NCBI GenBank assembly: GCA_043228905.1
Contig: JBHGNT010000003.1
Coordinates: forward strand, 24,738,001-24,802,000
Direction: 5' to 3'
Length of the DNA stretch: 64,000 bases
DNA from: Azolla caroliniana
Lineage: Eukaryota > Polypodiophyta
The stretch's first letter is position 1. The number at the start of each line of letters is the position of its first letter. Below the pieces are notes generated by a model, which did not search any database, had not been told where the DNA came from, and saw only the letters and a program-made list of their open reading frames with translations. A program made the position numbers and the translations under genes. Positions 13,501 to 25,620 of this stretch are shown piece after piece.

Positions 13501-16500
13501 AGAAGAATATCAAAGATAGTTCTTCAATCTATTTTTTCTGCTGACAGTGAAATCCTCAAGGTTTAAGGAAGTTTGCTGAAATGTTTACGGTCTTTGACAA
13601 GGGTAAACAGGGACAGGAGCTTAGAATGCTTAGCATAAGACTGGAAGATGAAACGAGTCAAAGGAGAAAACTTGAAGATGAGATTGAGCAGTTAAAATGT
13701 CAGCTAGGCCAGATCAGTTTTGGAGCAGATGAGGTAGATGCCTATCTCTCCTTCGAAATGAAAGTATAGTGTTTATCAATGTTCACCAATATGGGCTTAT
13801 GCATATGTCCGTGTCCGTGTCTGTGTCCATATCCGTTATTCATTATCTGCTATCTGTTATATGTCAATACATTATACAATCTTATTAATAATTGTGGTAC
13901 TAGATATGTGCATGCACACATACTGTTACTATTGTTATTTACAATGCTATAATCTATGGACGTTGCTAAATGGCTGTAATATACAGACTAAGAATTCTGG
14001 TCGAAGCTCATTTGGGTCAGAAAGCCATAGAAGCACACCAAGCACTCATAACACCTTTGAGACCTCTGTGGGTCAAAGATTGACCATAAGCAAGCCCCAT
14101 GATCATGGTAAAAGTTTGACTGTCCTCTTCAGTTTATTGAGTGTATCTTTTGAATTGGGTCTAACCATGCACAACTGCAGTGGGATTGCAGAAAGTTCTT
14201 TCATTACTAGAGTCTGAGGAAGTTGACATCCGGGTACATGCTGTAAAAGTTGTCGCAAATCTTGCTGCAGAGGGTATGTAGAAATCCTTGTAACCTGCTA
14301 TATATATAAGAAAAAACACCAAACTATCCCACTTTTAAAACATGACCAGCATATCCTATTGTAATACAAAATTTACTACTCTAAAGGAGCTATTCTGAGA
14401 AATACTCAACAAATTAGCGTATTTTGGTGTGTTTTGCCATATATATAGTCTTGTTTGCTGGAATGTAAGGCAAATATTTGTGGCCTGTATCAAGATGACA
14501 ATTTTTCTCTGTCCTTTAACATTTAAGCAGAGAAAAACCAGGAAAAAATAGTGGAGGCCGGAGGTCTTCACTCTATGTTGATGCTGCTAAACTGTTCAGA
14601 AGACGAGACAATCCGTAGAGTTGCTGCTGGAGCCATAGCCAATCTTGCAATGAACGGTATGGATTACTTCAATTGCTGGTTACAAGCATTCATTATCAGT
14701 TTATAATTGAGATGATGTTGGATTCTTTAGTAAGCGTGCATAGTGTTATGACTGTTTAAGCATGACCATTCTATTTATTTATTTCTAATTTTTTGTATCA
14801 GCCTTGTATTAACTCAATACTATGACATTGGGCATTTTGCCTGTTGTGAGGCTATATGGGTTTTTTGTTTTCAAGATTGTACAATGTGTCTAATGTTATA
14901 TTGAGTAATTGAGATTGTGGTAACAATTGTGATGGATAAATCTACCAAGTTCTCTTGATAACTCTTTGAATAAATCGGGAGAAACATAATGGAAGTAAAA
15001 CAATATCGCACTGGGAACCACTACCATTGAAACATAAAGAAAGAGATCTGATCTCTCACCCTCAAACGCTTCACTTGGAGTTTATTTAATGCAATATCTC
15101 ACCCTGAAACGCTTCACTTGGAGTTTATTTAATGCGATATCTCACCCAGGGATGCTTAACATGGCCTTTTTGTATAGCTCCAGTCATTATGCATTTCCTC
15201 CCTCTTGATATAGTGGCGTTTAGTTTTTTTTTCTCATATTTTCGTGTATAAGCTAATGATAATGTTTTCTTCTGCCATTTTTTTCTTCAGAAACCAATCA
15301 AGAGCTGATAATGTCTGAAGGTGGGATTTCATTGCTTTCTAGAACAGCTGAGGATGCCGAAGATCCACAGACCCTCCGAATGGTAGCTGGTGCAATAGCA
15401 AACCTTTGTGGCAATGGTATTTTAGCTTGATTAAAAGCTTTTTTTAGCCTCCCTTAATGGTATAATAATTAATCTGTGTGGGAATGATATGTTAACTTGA
15501 TTGAACGCATGATGGTTTTTGCCTTAGTGATGCAATAGCTAACCTTTGTGCAGATGATATTTCAAGTGGATTAAAAACTTATCTTTCTAAATGGTGTAAT
15601 AGGGAAACTGTTGTGGAAATTGTATTTTATCTTTTGATTAAACGCTACTTTTGTCTCTTAGATTGTGCAATAGGTAACCCTTTGTAAACCCTATTTACCT
15701 TGATTAAACTTTTTTTAACCTCTGATGGTTGATGCTCATTTTGCTGCAACCAAAGGGTAGGTGCAGGAGTTGATCCCCCGACCTATGGTGTAAAGGGCAA
15801 TGATCCACTTTATCCCTTGATTAAACATCCATAACTTCTGAATGTTACTTGTATTTATGAGTTCTGGTAGTATTTATTACCTACAACCTCGAGTGGCATT
15901 TCCAGAAATCATTATGAAAATTTGATGTTTGAGCTTTTGTCAGAGTTGATTTGCTTGAGATTCTGATTAAATATGTGCAGCCAACTTTGATTAATTTAAT
16001 CATCTTTAATACTTTAATTTGGATTAATTGATTGCTTATTTCTTGATTAAAGTGGATTAATAAGCAACCAATAAGCAGCTATAAATGATAAAATTAAGAT
16101 GTTTGATCCTGAGGTTTATCTTGATGTCACACAAAAAATTGTGGCATTTCTTACGAATAGGTAGAAAATTGAAAATATTGTTGCCATTTTAAAAAGAAGA
16201 AAAAAGTAATTTCTATAATATTATTGGAACTTGGCTTTAAAAACTATTCAACCAATGTTTCCAGATAAGCTACAATTGAAGCTAAGAGATGAAGGTGGCA
16301 TTAGGGCACTCTTAAGCATGGTTAAATCGAGGCACCCTGATGTGCTTGCTCAAGTTGCCCGAGGTATTGCAAACTTTGCAAAGTGCGAGTCTCGAGGAGC
16401 TGTTCAAGGTATAAAGAGAGTTTTATGTTCTTTTTTTCAAAAGATTTTGTATAGATATTTGTTAGATTTGGGTTTCTTGGACAGGATCAAAGAGAGGTCG

Positions 16501-17054
16501 GTCATTGCTAATTGACGAGGGTGCACTCCCATGGATAGTTGCTAATGCTAATAATGGAGCGTCACCCATCAGACGCCATATTGAGTTGGCTCTTTGCCAC
16601 CTAGCACAGCAAGGTATTATATATCATCATCCTTGTTATTATTTATCTCTATAGTAGCAGAAGTGGTTAATTTGATAGGAGAAAAGTGTTGTATGAGAGC
16701 ATCTTGTACATTTTGATTAAGGAGTTGATTTAAGATGGTTATTTATCCCATCCCTAAGATACTGTTTCTCGGGGTAGTAATTAAAGCAAAGTGCCACCAT
16801 AATATACTAAATATAGTATTAATATGCTACATAAACATGTGTTCATTCGCCTCAGACAACTTGTTTTTTTTCTCTTTTTCTTTCATTTTGTAGATGTGAA
16901 TGTAAAGCATTTGATAGGAGGAGGGGCGTTAAGGGAGCTAGTTCGAATATCAAAGGAGTGTTCGAGAGAGGATATACGGACATTGGCCCATCGGATGTTG
17001 ACTGGAAACACATTATTTCAAGCAGAGTTGAGAAGGTTGCATATAGTTCTTTAA
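7552..17054 (+). CDS. ARK: Armadillo-repeat kinesin (ARK / KIN-U family)
   Basis: This is a plus-end microtubule motor of the plant ARK family, which in other plants affects microtubule dynamics and root-hair growth. The model has 19 exons, all GT-AG and phase-consistent: 7552-7762, 8950-9050, 9142-9264, 9924-10109, 10421-10642, 10784-10946, 11109-11258, 12380-12468, 12550-12762, 12847-12984, 13318-13464, 13611-13733, 13987-14107, 14181-14273, 14531-14656, 15291-15416, 16265-16408, 16485-16613, 16894-17054. They total 2766 nt, or 921 aa. The motor spans about residues 73-415 with P-loop GQTGTGKT (159-166), switch I NTESSRSH (270-277) and switch II DLAGSER (325-331). A neck and coiled coil follow (about 416-622), then a Ser-rich linker, then about four ARM repeats (about 663-910) ending EELVRIS-like, here [20 protein letters not shown]. 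The start ATG has A at -3 and G at +4. Introns 8 (81 nt) and 9 (84 nt) are stop-free and multiples of three, so retention would add 27 and 28 residues. The gene appears intact. Confidence 0.93.
7780..8525. repeat. Degenerate repeats inside kinesin intron 1
   Basis: A word like GTTTGCATCCA..TTAA..AGGCATTTAGCTGA recurs near 7781, 8019, 8168, 8289 and 8490. It is often preceded by GAATAGGGAGG and followed by ATAGTTAATC-type sequence. Spacing is irregular (about 120-240 bp). It looks like an old, diverged tandem array filling most of the 1.19-kb intron. Confidence 0.65.
9461..9620. repeat. 76-bp tandem duplication in kinesin intron 3
   Basis: Two copies begin ATAAAGCAGAAAA at 9461 and 9537, and both end in GTTTTCTGTTTTCATCCT. 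The second has a short insertion carrying AACTAGGG. Confidence 0.9.
11951..12349. repeat. About 200-bp tandem duplication in kinesin intron 7
   Basis: Copies start AAGTGTTAGAAATTCA at 11951 and 12153 and stay alignable to the TTTTTCACTATATTTATAT words near 12140 and 12340. The second copy ends about 30 bp before the exon 8 acceptor (12378-12379), so the duplication lies close to the 3' splice region. Confidence 0.92.
15054..15150. repeat. 43-bp tandem repeat in kinesin intron 15
   Basis: A unit starting TCTCACCCT and containing AACGCTTCACTTGGAGTTTA occurs at 15054 and 15097, with a partial third copy at 15140. Confidence 0.9.
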
Positions 17055-18498
17055 ATTACCTCTCATCCTTGATGACAAATGTTTCTCAAGGCGAGAATAT
17101 GAGATGAGGGTGAGGCCTTCATTCAATATACACGTAGTAACATATGATATGCACAAAATGTTGTAATATATTATATCTTGTTAATACGGTGTATCATTTT
17201 GTAATCGAGGGAATGAATGCTTCAACTTAAAGAAACGGGGAAATGAGATTATTTTTATTACACAGGTGATGGTTTTTTTCAGCTTACTCAATTGTTCTCC
17301 TTAGATGAGCCATATTTTGAAGCTTAATGTTGAGATATACCTTTTTTGTAAATGGTATTGTATCTAGTATAAAGACGAGAGAATTAAAAGAGAAGTTTGA
17401 AGCAGTGTCTATTCCAATGGGCTGAAATTATGCAAAACTTGGATTTGCCACCGCATCGAAAATTAGAAATAGTGAAGACACCTGAGAAGTTCCATGTTTT
17501 GGAGATATTTCTTCACTTGTAAGCTTGGTCAAAGTGGCGCATAATTACAATACATTATTGAAGAAGAACAAGAAGAAGAGGTTGGCTGATTGAGATGGGT
17601 ATCCAACCTTGAACGAAGGAATGAGCACAACCATGAAGTCAAAAGAGAATGGAACCGGTAGAGGGATGCAATAGATTAGCTTCATGATGCACCATTACAT
17701 TCCTTTGTAAATGAGGCCTTTTTGCAATGCCAATGTATCATGACATGGGACAAATGTGGAGTCTCAAGCTTCACACATTATACTACCCATGTTGCATTGC
17801 TTCCATGTGACTTAGCTCACATGCATTGCTATATGAGATGGGGTGTTGAGGCACAAATGATAAGAGTGTTCACACATGCACACACACACACACATTATAT
17901 CAAAAATATATTTGTGAAAATTATTAATATGGTAACACAACTTTGTGGTGTCATTGTAACATGTGACATGGGTATTGGGTCAAGATGAACACTTGCATTG
18001 AGGAAATAATTTCAACTTGTCTAAATGAACAAAGCTACTACTGTCAACTTTTGTAGATATGTTCTAATTCTATGCGATCAAATACAAAAGCATTACACAC
18101 AAAGGTCTCCATCATCTTTGACTTTGAATCAAGCTAAGTGAAATGTGAAAACACCACTTTTCTTGGTGTCAATTAACAACACGACAAAGCTCTAGCCAAA
18201 TCAAAGAAATACGGCACCAAATTTGAAAATAAATTTAAAGGAAACAATTGCTTGTTGCTATTCCACATATTTATACAGGTAAATCCCCAATCAATACTCT
18301 TTGAATGAAAACCTTTGTTCAAAGTGGAAATTGAGAAAATATGACTATATTTCAAGATTTGGCACCATCCATACATACTTAACGTTGCTGCCTCATATCT
18401 AACATAAAAGTCATAAAATTTAGAGAACCTAATTTCGATCCTCTCCATTGGCTAGGCCTCGCTCGTCATGTAGATTGCAATCAATCACTGGTATACGT

Positions 18499-18529
<31 letters not shown>

Positions 18530-18860
18530 AATACATTTGCACCCAACTATGTCTCTCTATAAATCAATGGATATCCAACACAACAATGATGAAACAATTC
18601 ATGACATGACCTTGAGGTGTAGCTAGGGAAAGTTTGACAAAATTATATTTCTTTAATTTTGTTGGCCAATAGCAAGTTTTAAATGCATAATATGAAAGCC
18701 ATTGAATTTGATTTTGATGGGGGCATCAACGATCATTGAGTCTTAGGTCTATCATGTTTGAAATATTCACAAACTAGGGTAACTTTACAAAGATGTATTC
18801 CTTCATTTTTGTTACCCAAAAGAAGGTTTTAAATCCATCACTATGTGAGGATTCTGTGGA
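17055..18860. other. Kinesin 3' flank and spacer
   Basis: The 3' UTR should begin here; an AATAAA-type signal is not obvious. CA repeats lie at about 17876-17895 and a TA tract at about 18499-18528. The short reading frames match no family I know. Confidence 0.5.
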
Positions 18861-19505
18861 CTGGAAGGAATTAGGGCTCACATGCACAACACGATTGCTC
18901 GATCGTTTTGTGAAAGGAGAGGTGCATGGGCAAGCCCGAATCAACCCCTAACCGCAAGTTGAATGAATGCACGTTAACAAGGCACGAATATTCGAACGTC
19001 TTGTGACTACGGGTTGATTCGGGCTTGCCCATGCACCTCTCCTTTTCACACTTAATTATGTCGTGAAAATTTGTCACTATGTGCAAATCGTGAGGCGGAA
19101 CGACCGGGGTTATGGACTGGAAGGAATTAGGGCTCACACGCACAACACGATCTCTCCTTTTCACACTTAATTATGTCGCGAAAATTTGTCACTATGTGCA
19201 AATCGTGAGGCGGAACGACTGGGGTTATGGACTGGAAGGAATTAGGGCTCACACGCACAACACGATTGCTTGATCATTTTGTGAAAGGAGAGGTGCATGG
19301 GCAACCCCGAATCAACCCCTAACCACAAGTCGAATGAGTGCATGAGAGGAAGGCTTATACACACAAGGCACGAATATTCGAATGTGTTTGTGAAAAGGAG
19401 ATGTGCATGGGCAAGCCTGAATCAACAGTAGTTCTTGTGTGTTTGTGTGTCTTGTGACGAGGGAACGTTTCGGGCTTGCCTATGCACCTCTCCTTTCACA
19501 AAGGC
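18861..19505. repeat. Cluster of inverted and direct repeats (hairpin-forming)
   Basis: An arm at 18909-18947 (core GGTGCATGGGCAAGCCCGAA) is almost perfectly reverse-complementary to 19011-19050, with a loop of about 63 nt. Diverged copies of the arm recur near 19281-19320, 19389-19424 and, inverted, near 19469-19503. A 115-bp direct repeat (start CTCTCCTTTTCACACTTAAT) lies at 19037-19151 and 19152-19266. The block could be a miniature foldback element, nested MITEs or a small-RNA precursor. No transposase is visible. Confidence 0.85.
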
Positions 19506-20696
19506 ATTCAAACTTTGACTTTCCTTATGACCTATATAACGTGGTGCACAACATTCATCCTAAATTTGAGAAGATAGAACCAAATATTCATACTAAGGCA
19601 ATCAACTTTAATGATATAATCTGGATGGTGATTTGTCTATCATAAAATAGCCCCATTTTTTTGTGATATCAACATCTTTATAATTGATATTTGTCATCTC
19701 TTGAAATTCTTCAGGATAAGCCACTATGATAGTTTGTAATCCAAAGCTCTATGATATATAAATAGATTTGAAAATGGGACATAGAGACTAAATTTCCTCA
19801 TGGTGCATGTTTTCCTTTGTTAACGCTTTTGGATTTTGAAATACTTTGAGTTGTTTATCAATGTCCACAATAAATTCATTGCCTAGACTACATTATTTCA
19901 ATATCGTCAAATAAGGAACCCTGTAGGTCTAAAACGCTTGATGAATTGGCTATAGTTGAAGCAAAATTCCAAGGATCACATTTCATGCACATTGTCATGA
20001 TTGATCTTTAACCTTTTTGAAGAAATCACATGGCCAATATCATTTATTTTGTGTATGAACACCGACTTTGCTAAATATTCCTCGAATGTGAACAATGCTC
20101 CTCTTCATTCTTTCTAATACAACAATGTTGTATCCAAGGTCCAATATATTGGTAACAATTGATTTTCACCAATTTCATGTGATGTTTGTCTTACTTTGTG
20201 CCCCTCTCACACAACAAACACAACTCTTTATCAAATGTCACTTTCTCCCATCAACCAGTCTCTACTTTGTGCCATGGTATTATAAAATCATAAGAAATAC
20301 AAAAGTTGTGTTGGATATACCAACCGATTCCCTTATACTCTCATCATGGCCAATTTGATGTGTATATACAATAACCACACATAGTTTTTTGTACATTGAT
20401 GTTCAATATTCCTTGCTTTCTCGAAGCCCTGAGCTTGGGTTCATGACCCTTGATTTGTGAAATCAAGTTCCCCTAGTTCTATGCATTATGGGCAGAAATT
20501 TCATTGCATGTTCATCAACATACATGAATATTCATGTTCATAGGTTGTAGATTTAGGTTCCCTTATATACAACCACCATCGATATAGAAATCCATGTTAA
20601 TCTCATCAGTAAATGCATCCATGACATGCTCATTGATATAGATATTAATGGTGTGTTCATGTTTATGAGTTGTTAAAACTCACAAGATCTATCAAC
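19506..20696. other. AT-rich spacer downstream of the PPR relic
   Basis: No coding feature, RNA gene or repeat array is recognised. Words like ATAGACATCCATGG(C/T)ATGTTCA recur loosely between 20580 and 20760. Confidence 0.45.
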
Positions 20697-21965
20697 TCAT
20701 CCATGATCAATATAGGCATCCATAGTATGCTCATTGACATAGACATCCATGGCACGTTCATATTCTTGCTTTCTCCAAGAATCATGTTTTATTCTAATCA
20801 TGTTCTCGATTTTTTTTGCACCCTCTAACATACTAGCACTTCCAAATATATCAGCCATGCGAACATATACCGCCACACCACTATTATCTAGTTGTACGGC
20901 TTGATCAAAGTCAATCTCCCAAGCTTCACATTGCCCCATTTCCTACAAGCACCCAATAGTGAAATCCCTATGGCTGAATACTCAAAAAATGGCATTGCCT
21001 TGATCACTGAAATAGCCTTATCAAATTGCCCCCCCCATCCAAATACTACAACCATGCAATTAAGATGCTCTAAGTTTGGAGAAATACAATATTTTGTAGT
21101 CATAATCTCAAAAAGCATTTTGGCATCGTTTACGAGCCCAGAGTGAGCATGTGCACTTAGCACACATAATAATGTTATGTTGTCAAAAGATATGCTCTCA
21201 CTTTTCATGTGTTTGAGACACTTCAAGGCTTCATGTCCTTGTCCTTGTTGAGCATAGCCAGCAATAAGGGTTGACCAAGCAATCACATCTCGAAGATGAA
21301 GCTCTTCCAGTACTTTTCTTGCTTTCTCAAGCATACCACATCTAGAGACTAGCATACATATGAACCAAAGCATTGCCAAGAACTATATTCTTCTCCAACA
21401 ATTTCCTTTTCACGACCTCATCATGAATTTGTTTGCCCTTGTTTATAGCACCCATGCTTCCACAAGCCTTTAGAGTGCAAATAAACGTAATAACATCAGG
21501 TGATAAACCCTCATTTTGCATTCTTTTGAAACTATCGGGTGCGTCATGGCTTTGTCCATGTTGAACATACCCATAAGTTATTGCCGACCATGTGATGACA
21601 TTGTGATTAGAATGGTCTTCGAGTGCTTTTTGGGCTTTGTCAAGCATTCCACATTTAGCATACATATCAACTAAAGCGTTACCAAGCTCAATATCCTTCT
21701 CTATGAAGTTTCGGCTTCGAATTTGATCATGAATTTGTTTGCCTTTTTCTATAGCCCCTAAATTGCCACATGCCTTCAAAATAGAAAGGTAAGTGACTCC
21801 ATTGGGAGAAAGACACTCATTTTCCATTTGTTTGAAACAATTAAATGCCTCATGGTCATGCCCTTGCTGAGTATGCCTTGTGATTAATGCATTCCAACAA
21901 ATAGTGTCAAAAAAAAAACCATTCTCTACTTTGAGTTGATGTGACGAGGTACATATTTGCGCAAT
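20697..21965 (-). pseudogene. PLS-class PPR pseudogene with E-type C-terminus
   Basis: PPR proteins bind organellar RNA. On the minus strand three adjoining frames give successive PPR motifs. About 21965-21350 carries WNALITRHTQQGHDHEAF, ILKACGNLGAIEKGKQIHD, VDMYAKCGMLDKAQKALED and LKACGSMGAINKGKQIHDE. About 21350-20910 carries RCGMLEKARKVLEELHLRDV, WSTLIAGYAQQGQGHEALKC and LLGACRKWGNVKLG. About 20910-20700 carries an E-like tail with YVRMADIFG and AKKIENMIRIKHDSWRK. Frame changes occur near 21350 (inside an MYA.CGM motif) and near 20910. An A-run near 21909-21917 may mark a further slip. There is no organelle-targeting N-terminus and no DYW domain, so this is a 5'-truncated, frameshifted copy. 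An unseen intron at a junction cannot be fully excluded. Confidence 0.85.
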
Positions 21966-24900
21966 GATTTTGTGCATACCATGGGTAGAGATACATAAGG
22001 GCAATCTAGGGTAAACCATGAAACAATTAGAGGAGAGATGTAGAAAAGTTTGTATGGTGTATGGTGTTGTGTCACCATCAACCCATCAAGTGTTGGGGAG
22101 TTAACACATGCCTTTTTGGTGTTCAAGTTTAGTATGTGACCTTTAATCAAGGAGAAAGAAACTTTATTACAAGTTGAATTTAAGGCGAATGTAGCTTTAT
22201 TAGGTGTTGAAGTTCCATAGAAACTAATGCTATGGGATACTTTCTTTCCTACCAAGGATATGTATCATCCTCCTTATAGGGTGCATTTTTAACTATGATT
22301 TTCATTGCTCAAACCTAAGTCAATGTACTTGCACATGCATGTGCACATTCTCATCAAGCTTCCTTACTGATACTATGCATGCATCAAGCACAAGTTCATG
22401 TAATAAAATATTATCAAGTTCTTTGTATTGTTCTAGAATACTATCCTGATTCCTAACCACTTCATAGATATTTTTTAACAAGTTTTTGTAAAAATAAACG
22501 GCTTTTGCAATGTTTCTCCACCACAAAAAGAGTATCTTGTTATATATTTGACCATAAGGAAAACACAAAGTATTATTCGAGATATAGTATGTATATGCTA
22601 GTATTGACCTTTGTGTGTACATTGACATCTGCTTGTTTTGTTGACTTGTTTGCATTTTATAATTACAATTTACAACTGGTTCCAATCACTTATTAAAGAG
22701 TTCGTTTTGAACAAAAATCATTAGTTAGAACTTCATATTTATAGTTTCCATAGATATTTACAAGCTAGCATTCACATCCATCAAGGCCCCTCGAGAATGC
22801 CTCTTTCTTTGTCCCATCCCTCACTCTACAAATTTGTGTACATTACATGTGTCAAGTACGTATAAAATCACACTACAATAGGCCACGTCGGTTGTTTTCG
22901 TTCAAATCAATACCGTTGTACTCATGTTGTTCTAAAAGCATTTGTGAGAGTTAGAGAGAGACATAAAGATGATTTATTAAAAACTAATCTTGATATGCCA
23001 AATTATGTTAGTATGCACCATTGACGTGGAAAATATATTTAGTGCAAGCATATAGGCCGCCCATATGCATCATTATTTTGTGTTGAACATTAAAAGTAAA
23101 GCAAAACAAATCAGAGCCAGACAAAAGTTTTACATAGTACAAAAAATGAGAGAAAAAATCATTCCAATTTCCATGGATATATCATATCCATATAAGAATA
23201 AGAAAGAAGAAAATCCAGCTTTCACTAAGACAAATTTCCCCAAACCATCAAATGCTTGCACATTGTGAGCTGATGGTTTTTAATGACTCCATGATTGGTG
23301 AAAGGTAACCATCAAATCAAGAAGATATGCAATTGCATCTTCTCAAATGGCTTGTACTCACACCAATTCACAACTCTTCCATGTTGAAAATTATACATAT
23401 TGTGGGGACCCCACAATATATGTTTGTCCACCAATTCACAACTCTCTAAATTTGTCAAAACCAAACCATGCATTTGAACTTTCAACTTGTTACCATGAAT
23501 TTCAAATTCCAATGTGCTTTATACAATCAATGTAATAATAATATGCCACAACTTAATTATATGGAGTGTCCAAGCAAGTAATAGTGCACAAAAGAGCCAT
23601 GGCCATGGGTAAGATAAACCTGCAACTTTATCAACACAAGAACATGATTACTTGTACTTCAACCACTGTAAAGTCAAACCACCCGACTTGGGGAAGGGGG
23701 GTGTTAGAAGCCAAAACATTGGTAGCAGCCCAACAAGAAAAGTAAAAAATCAAATTGATGAGATCATAATCATTTGTCCTCCCCATGCCATTTGATTGGA
23801 TACACCTCACTTGTCCATTGGCTATGCGGAGAACCACATGCTATCTAGCATAGACACATACTTTTATGTGCCATGGTCATATTCACATACATTAACACAT
23901 GCATACATATACGGTATACCATACTTGCTAAGAAACTTTGATTTTGTTTTCATATCTCATAAAACTTATACTGAATTGTTTACTACACAAAAAAGAAGAA
24001 GAGAAAAGTTGTTTTGGAGGGTGAATCATGAATCTACATGTTTTAAAGAAACACGATTGTATCAATTGGAGATCCAAAAGTGTTTTTCTTTCTTTCTAAT
24101 TAATGTGAAGGATCACAAATTAGTGTGCAACCTCTATCTTTATCACAACATTTTATCATGCTTTTTTAATGTGCATGATGCATGATGTATGTTTTTTTAT
24201 CGATCCAGAGGCAATGATTTTATGTGCTGGCAATTGAGATTGAATATACTTATTTTCCAGCACACGAGGGGAGGTATAAAGTTGGTGGTCACTCCACCTT
24301 TTTCGATTTTTTTTGAAGAATATAGAAGTGATCGCAAAAGTACACAAATCTTCCGTTTCTCTTTAGCCGAGTTCGTCATGACAACTCAAGAATTCATTTT
24401 CACCCAACAAATTCCACCTTGCTTTTCTTGTGTTTTGCAATGGGCTACACACAATAACTTGAATTATAGTGTGAGTGGCATGTATCAACTGCAAACATAA
24501 ACTTTAGTCGGTTTTTCTTTTTTAACCATAGCTCTATCCATGTCAACATAATGATGCAAATAACAAGTGACAATTTCTCGCATTTACAAGCTTCTATAAT
24601 CACCATTGGCATTTGAATCAATGATTGTGTATAATAGGACTCAGTTTAGGAAAGCATCATTGTCGTCGTGGTACATAGTTAAGAGTGTTGAATATCTTCC
24701 TTTATGAGAATGGTCAATAAAGTAAAAATATTATGAAGGAAGCATTTTCAGCTCAATCATTACGAGTTTGAAGATTGATAGAGTAAAGGAGTGTGCCCCA
24801 TAATCGATGTCTACATTTGAAATGCACCCCTCAAACTTCATGGACACACGTATCTTTAATATGATTAGTCCTTTTGGCTTGGCACCTCTTTAGTTTGCTA

Positions 24901-25336
24901 GTTCATTGACATTTTATTGATGTCCAAAAGCACATATGCACTAAATACATTTGTTAAATCATTTTCTAAACGTAAATGGTGACATGCGATATTACATTAT
25001 GAATAAAAGACATGGAAATGAAACTTTAAAGATGAAATATAACACTTTAAAATAACTTATTGCAAAAGGATCGTGTTCATGTTAAGACCAAGAACACAAC
25101 ATGGTGAAGATGTCTTCAACGATGCACTGCTCTTCTTCATTCCTTCCAGCCCACAAAATCAATGAATTGAAACTTCCATAGAATAGTTTATTTCTAAGCC
25201 TAGGTTTAAGCACATACTACCGTAACATCCTCTACGACATGTATCCAACTGCACCAAATGGGTGAAATCGTTTAGTCATGTTTAAATGTTTCTTAAATAT
25301 AAGCTTCAAACCCAAGCTAATTTATAGTACGTGCAC
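21966..25336. other. AT-rich spacer, no gene recognised
   Basis: Many short frames occur on both strands, none with a recognisable motif. I saw no RNA gene or clear array. Confidence 0.45.
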
Positions 25337-25620
25337 ACGTGTGTTTTATGCATGCATAGTCTCAATATGTACTTTTAATTATAGTATATGCTATATAGAC
25401 TATCGTGGGTATTAAGTTATAGCTTAAAAAGTTTATAACCACGTCCATCTTGACTTGAATAATGTATGTGTACATACTACGTGTGTTTTATGCATGCATA
25501 GTCTCAATGTGTACTTTTAATTATAGTATATGCTATATAGACTATCGTGGGTATAAGTTATAGCTTAAAAAGTTTATAACCACAACAATCTTTACTTGAA
25601 TAATGTATGTTTACATACTA
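25337..25620. repeat. 142-bp tandem duplication
   Basis: Two copies begin ACGTGTGTTTTATGCATGCA at 25337 and 25479 and are nearly identical over about 140 bp, including TAGACTATCGTGGGTAT. The copies differ at few sites, so the duplication is recent. Confidence 0.93.

Noticed and set aside
18871-19164. 97-codon minus-strand frame
   Set aside because: Falls wholly within the inverted-repeat cluster; the frame reflects repeat structure.
21926-22255. Upstream continuation of the PPR pseudogene
   Set aside because: The 109-codon frame here shows no PPR motif or targeting peptide.
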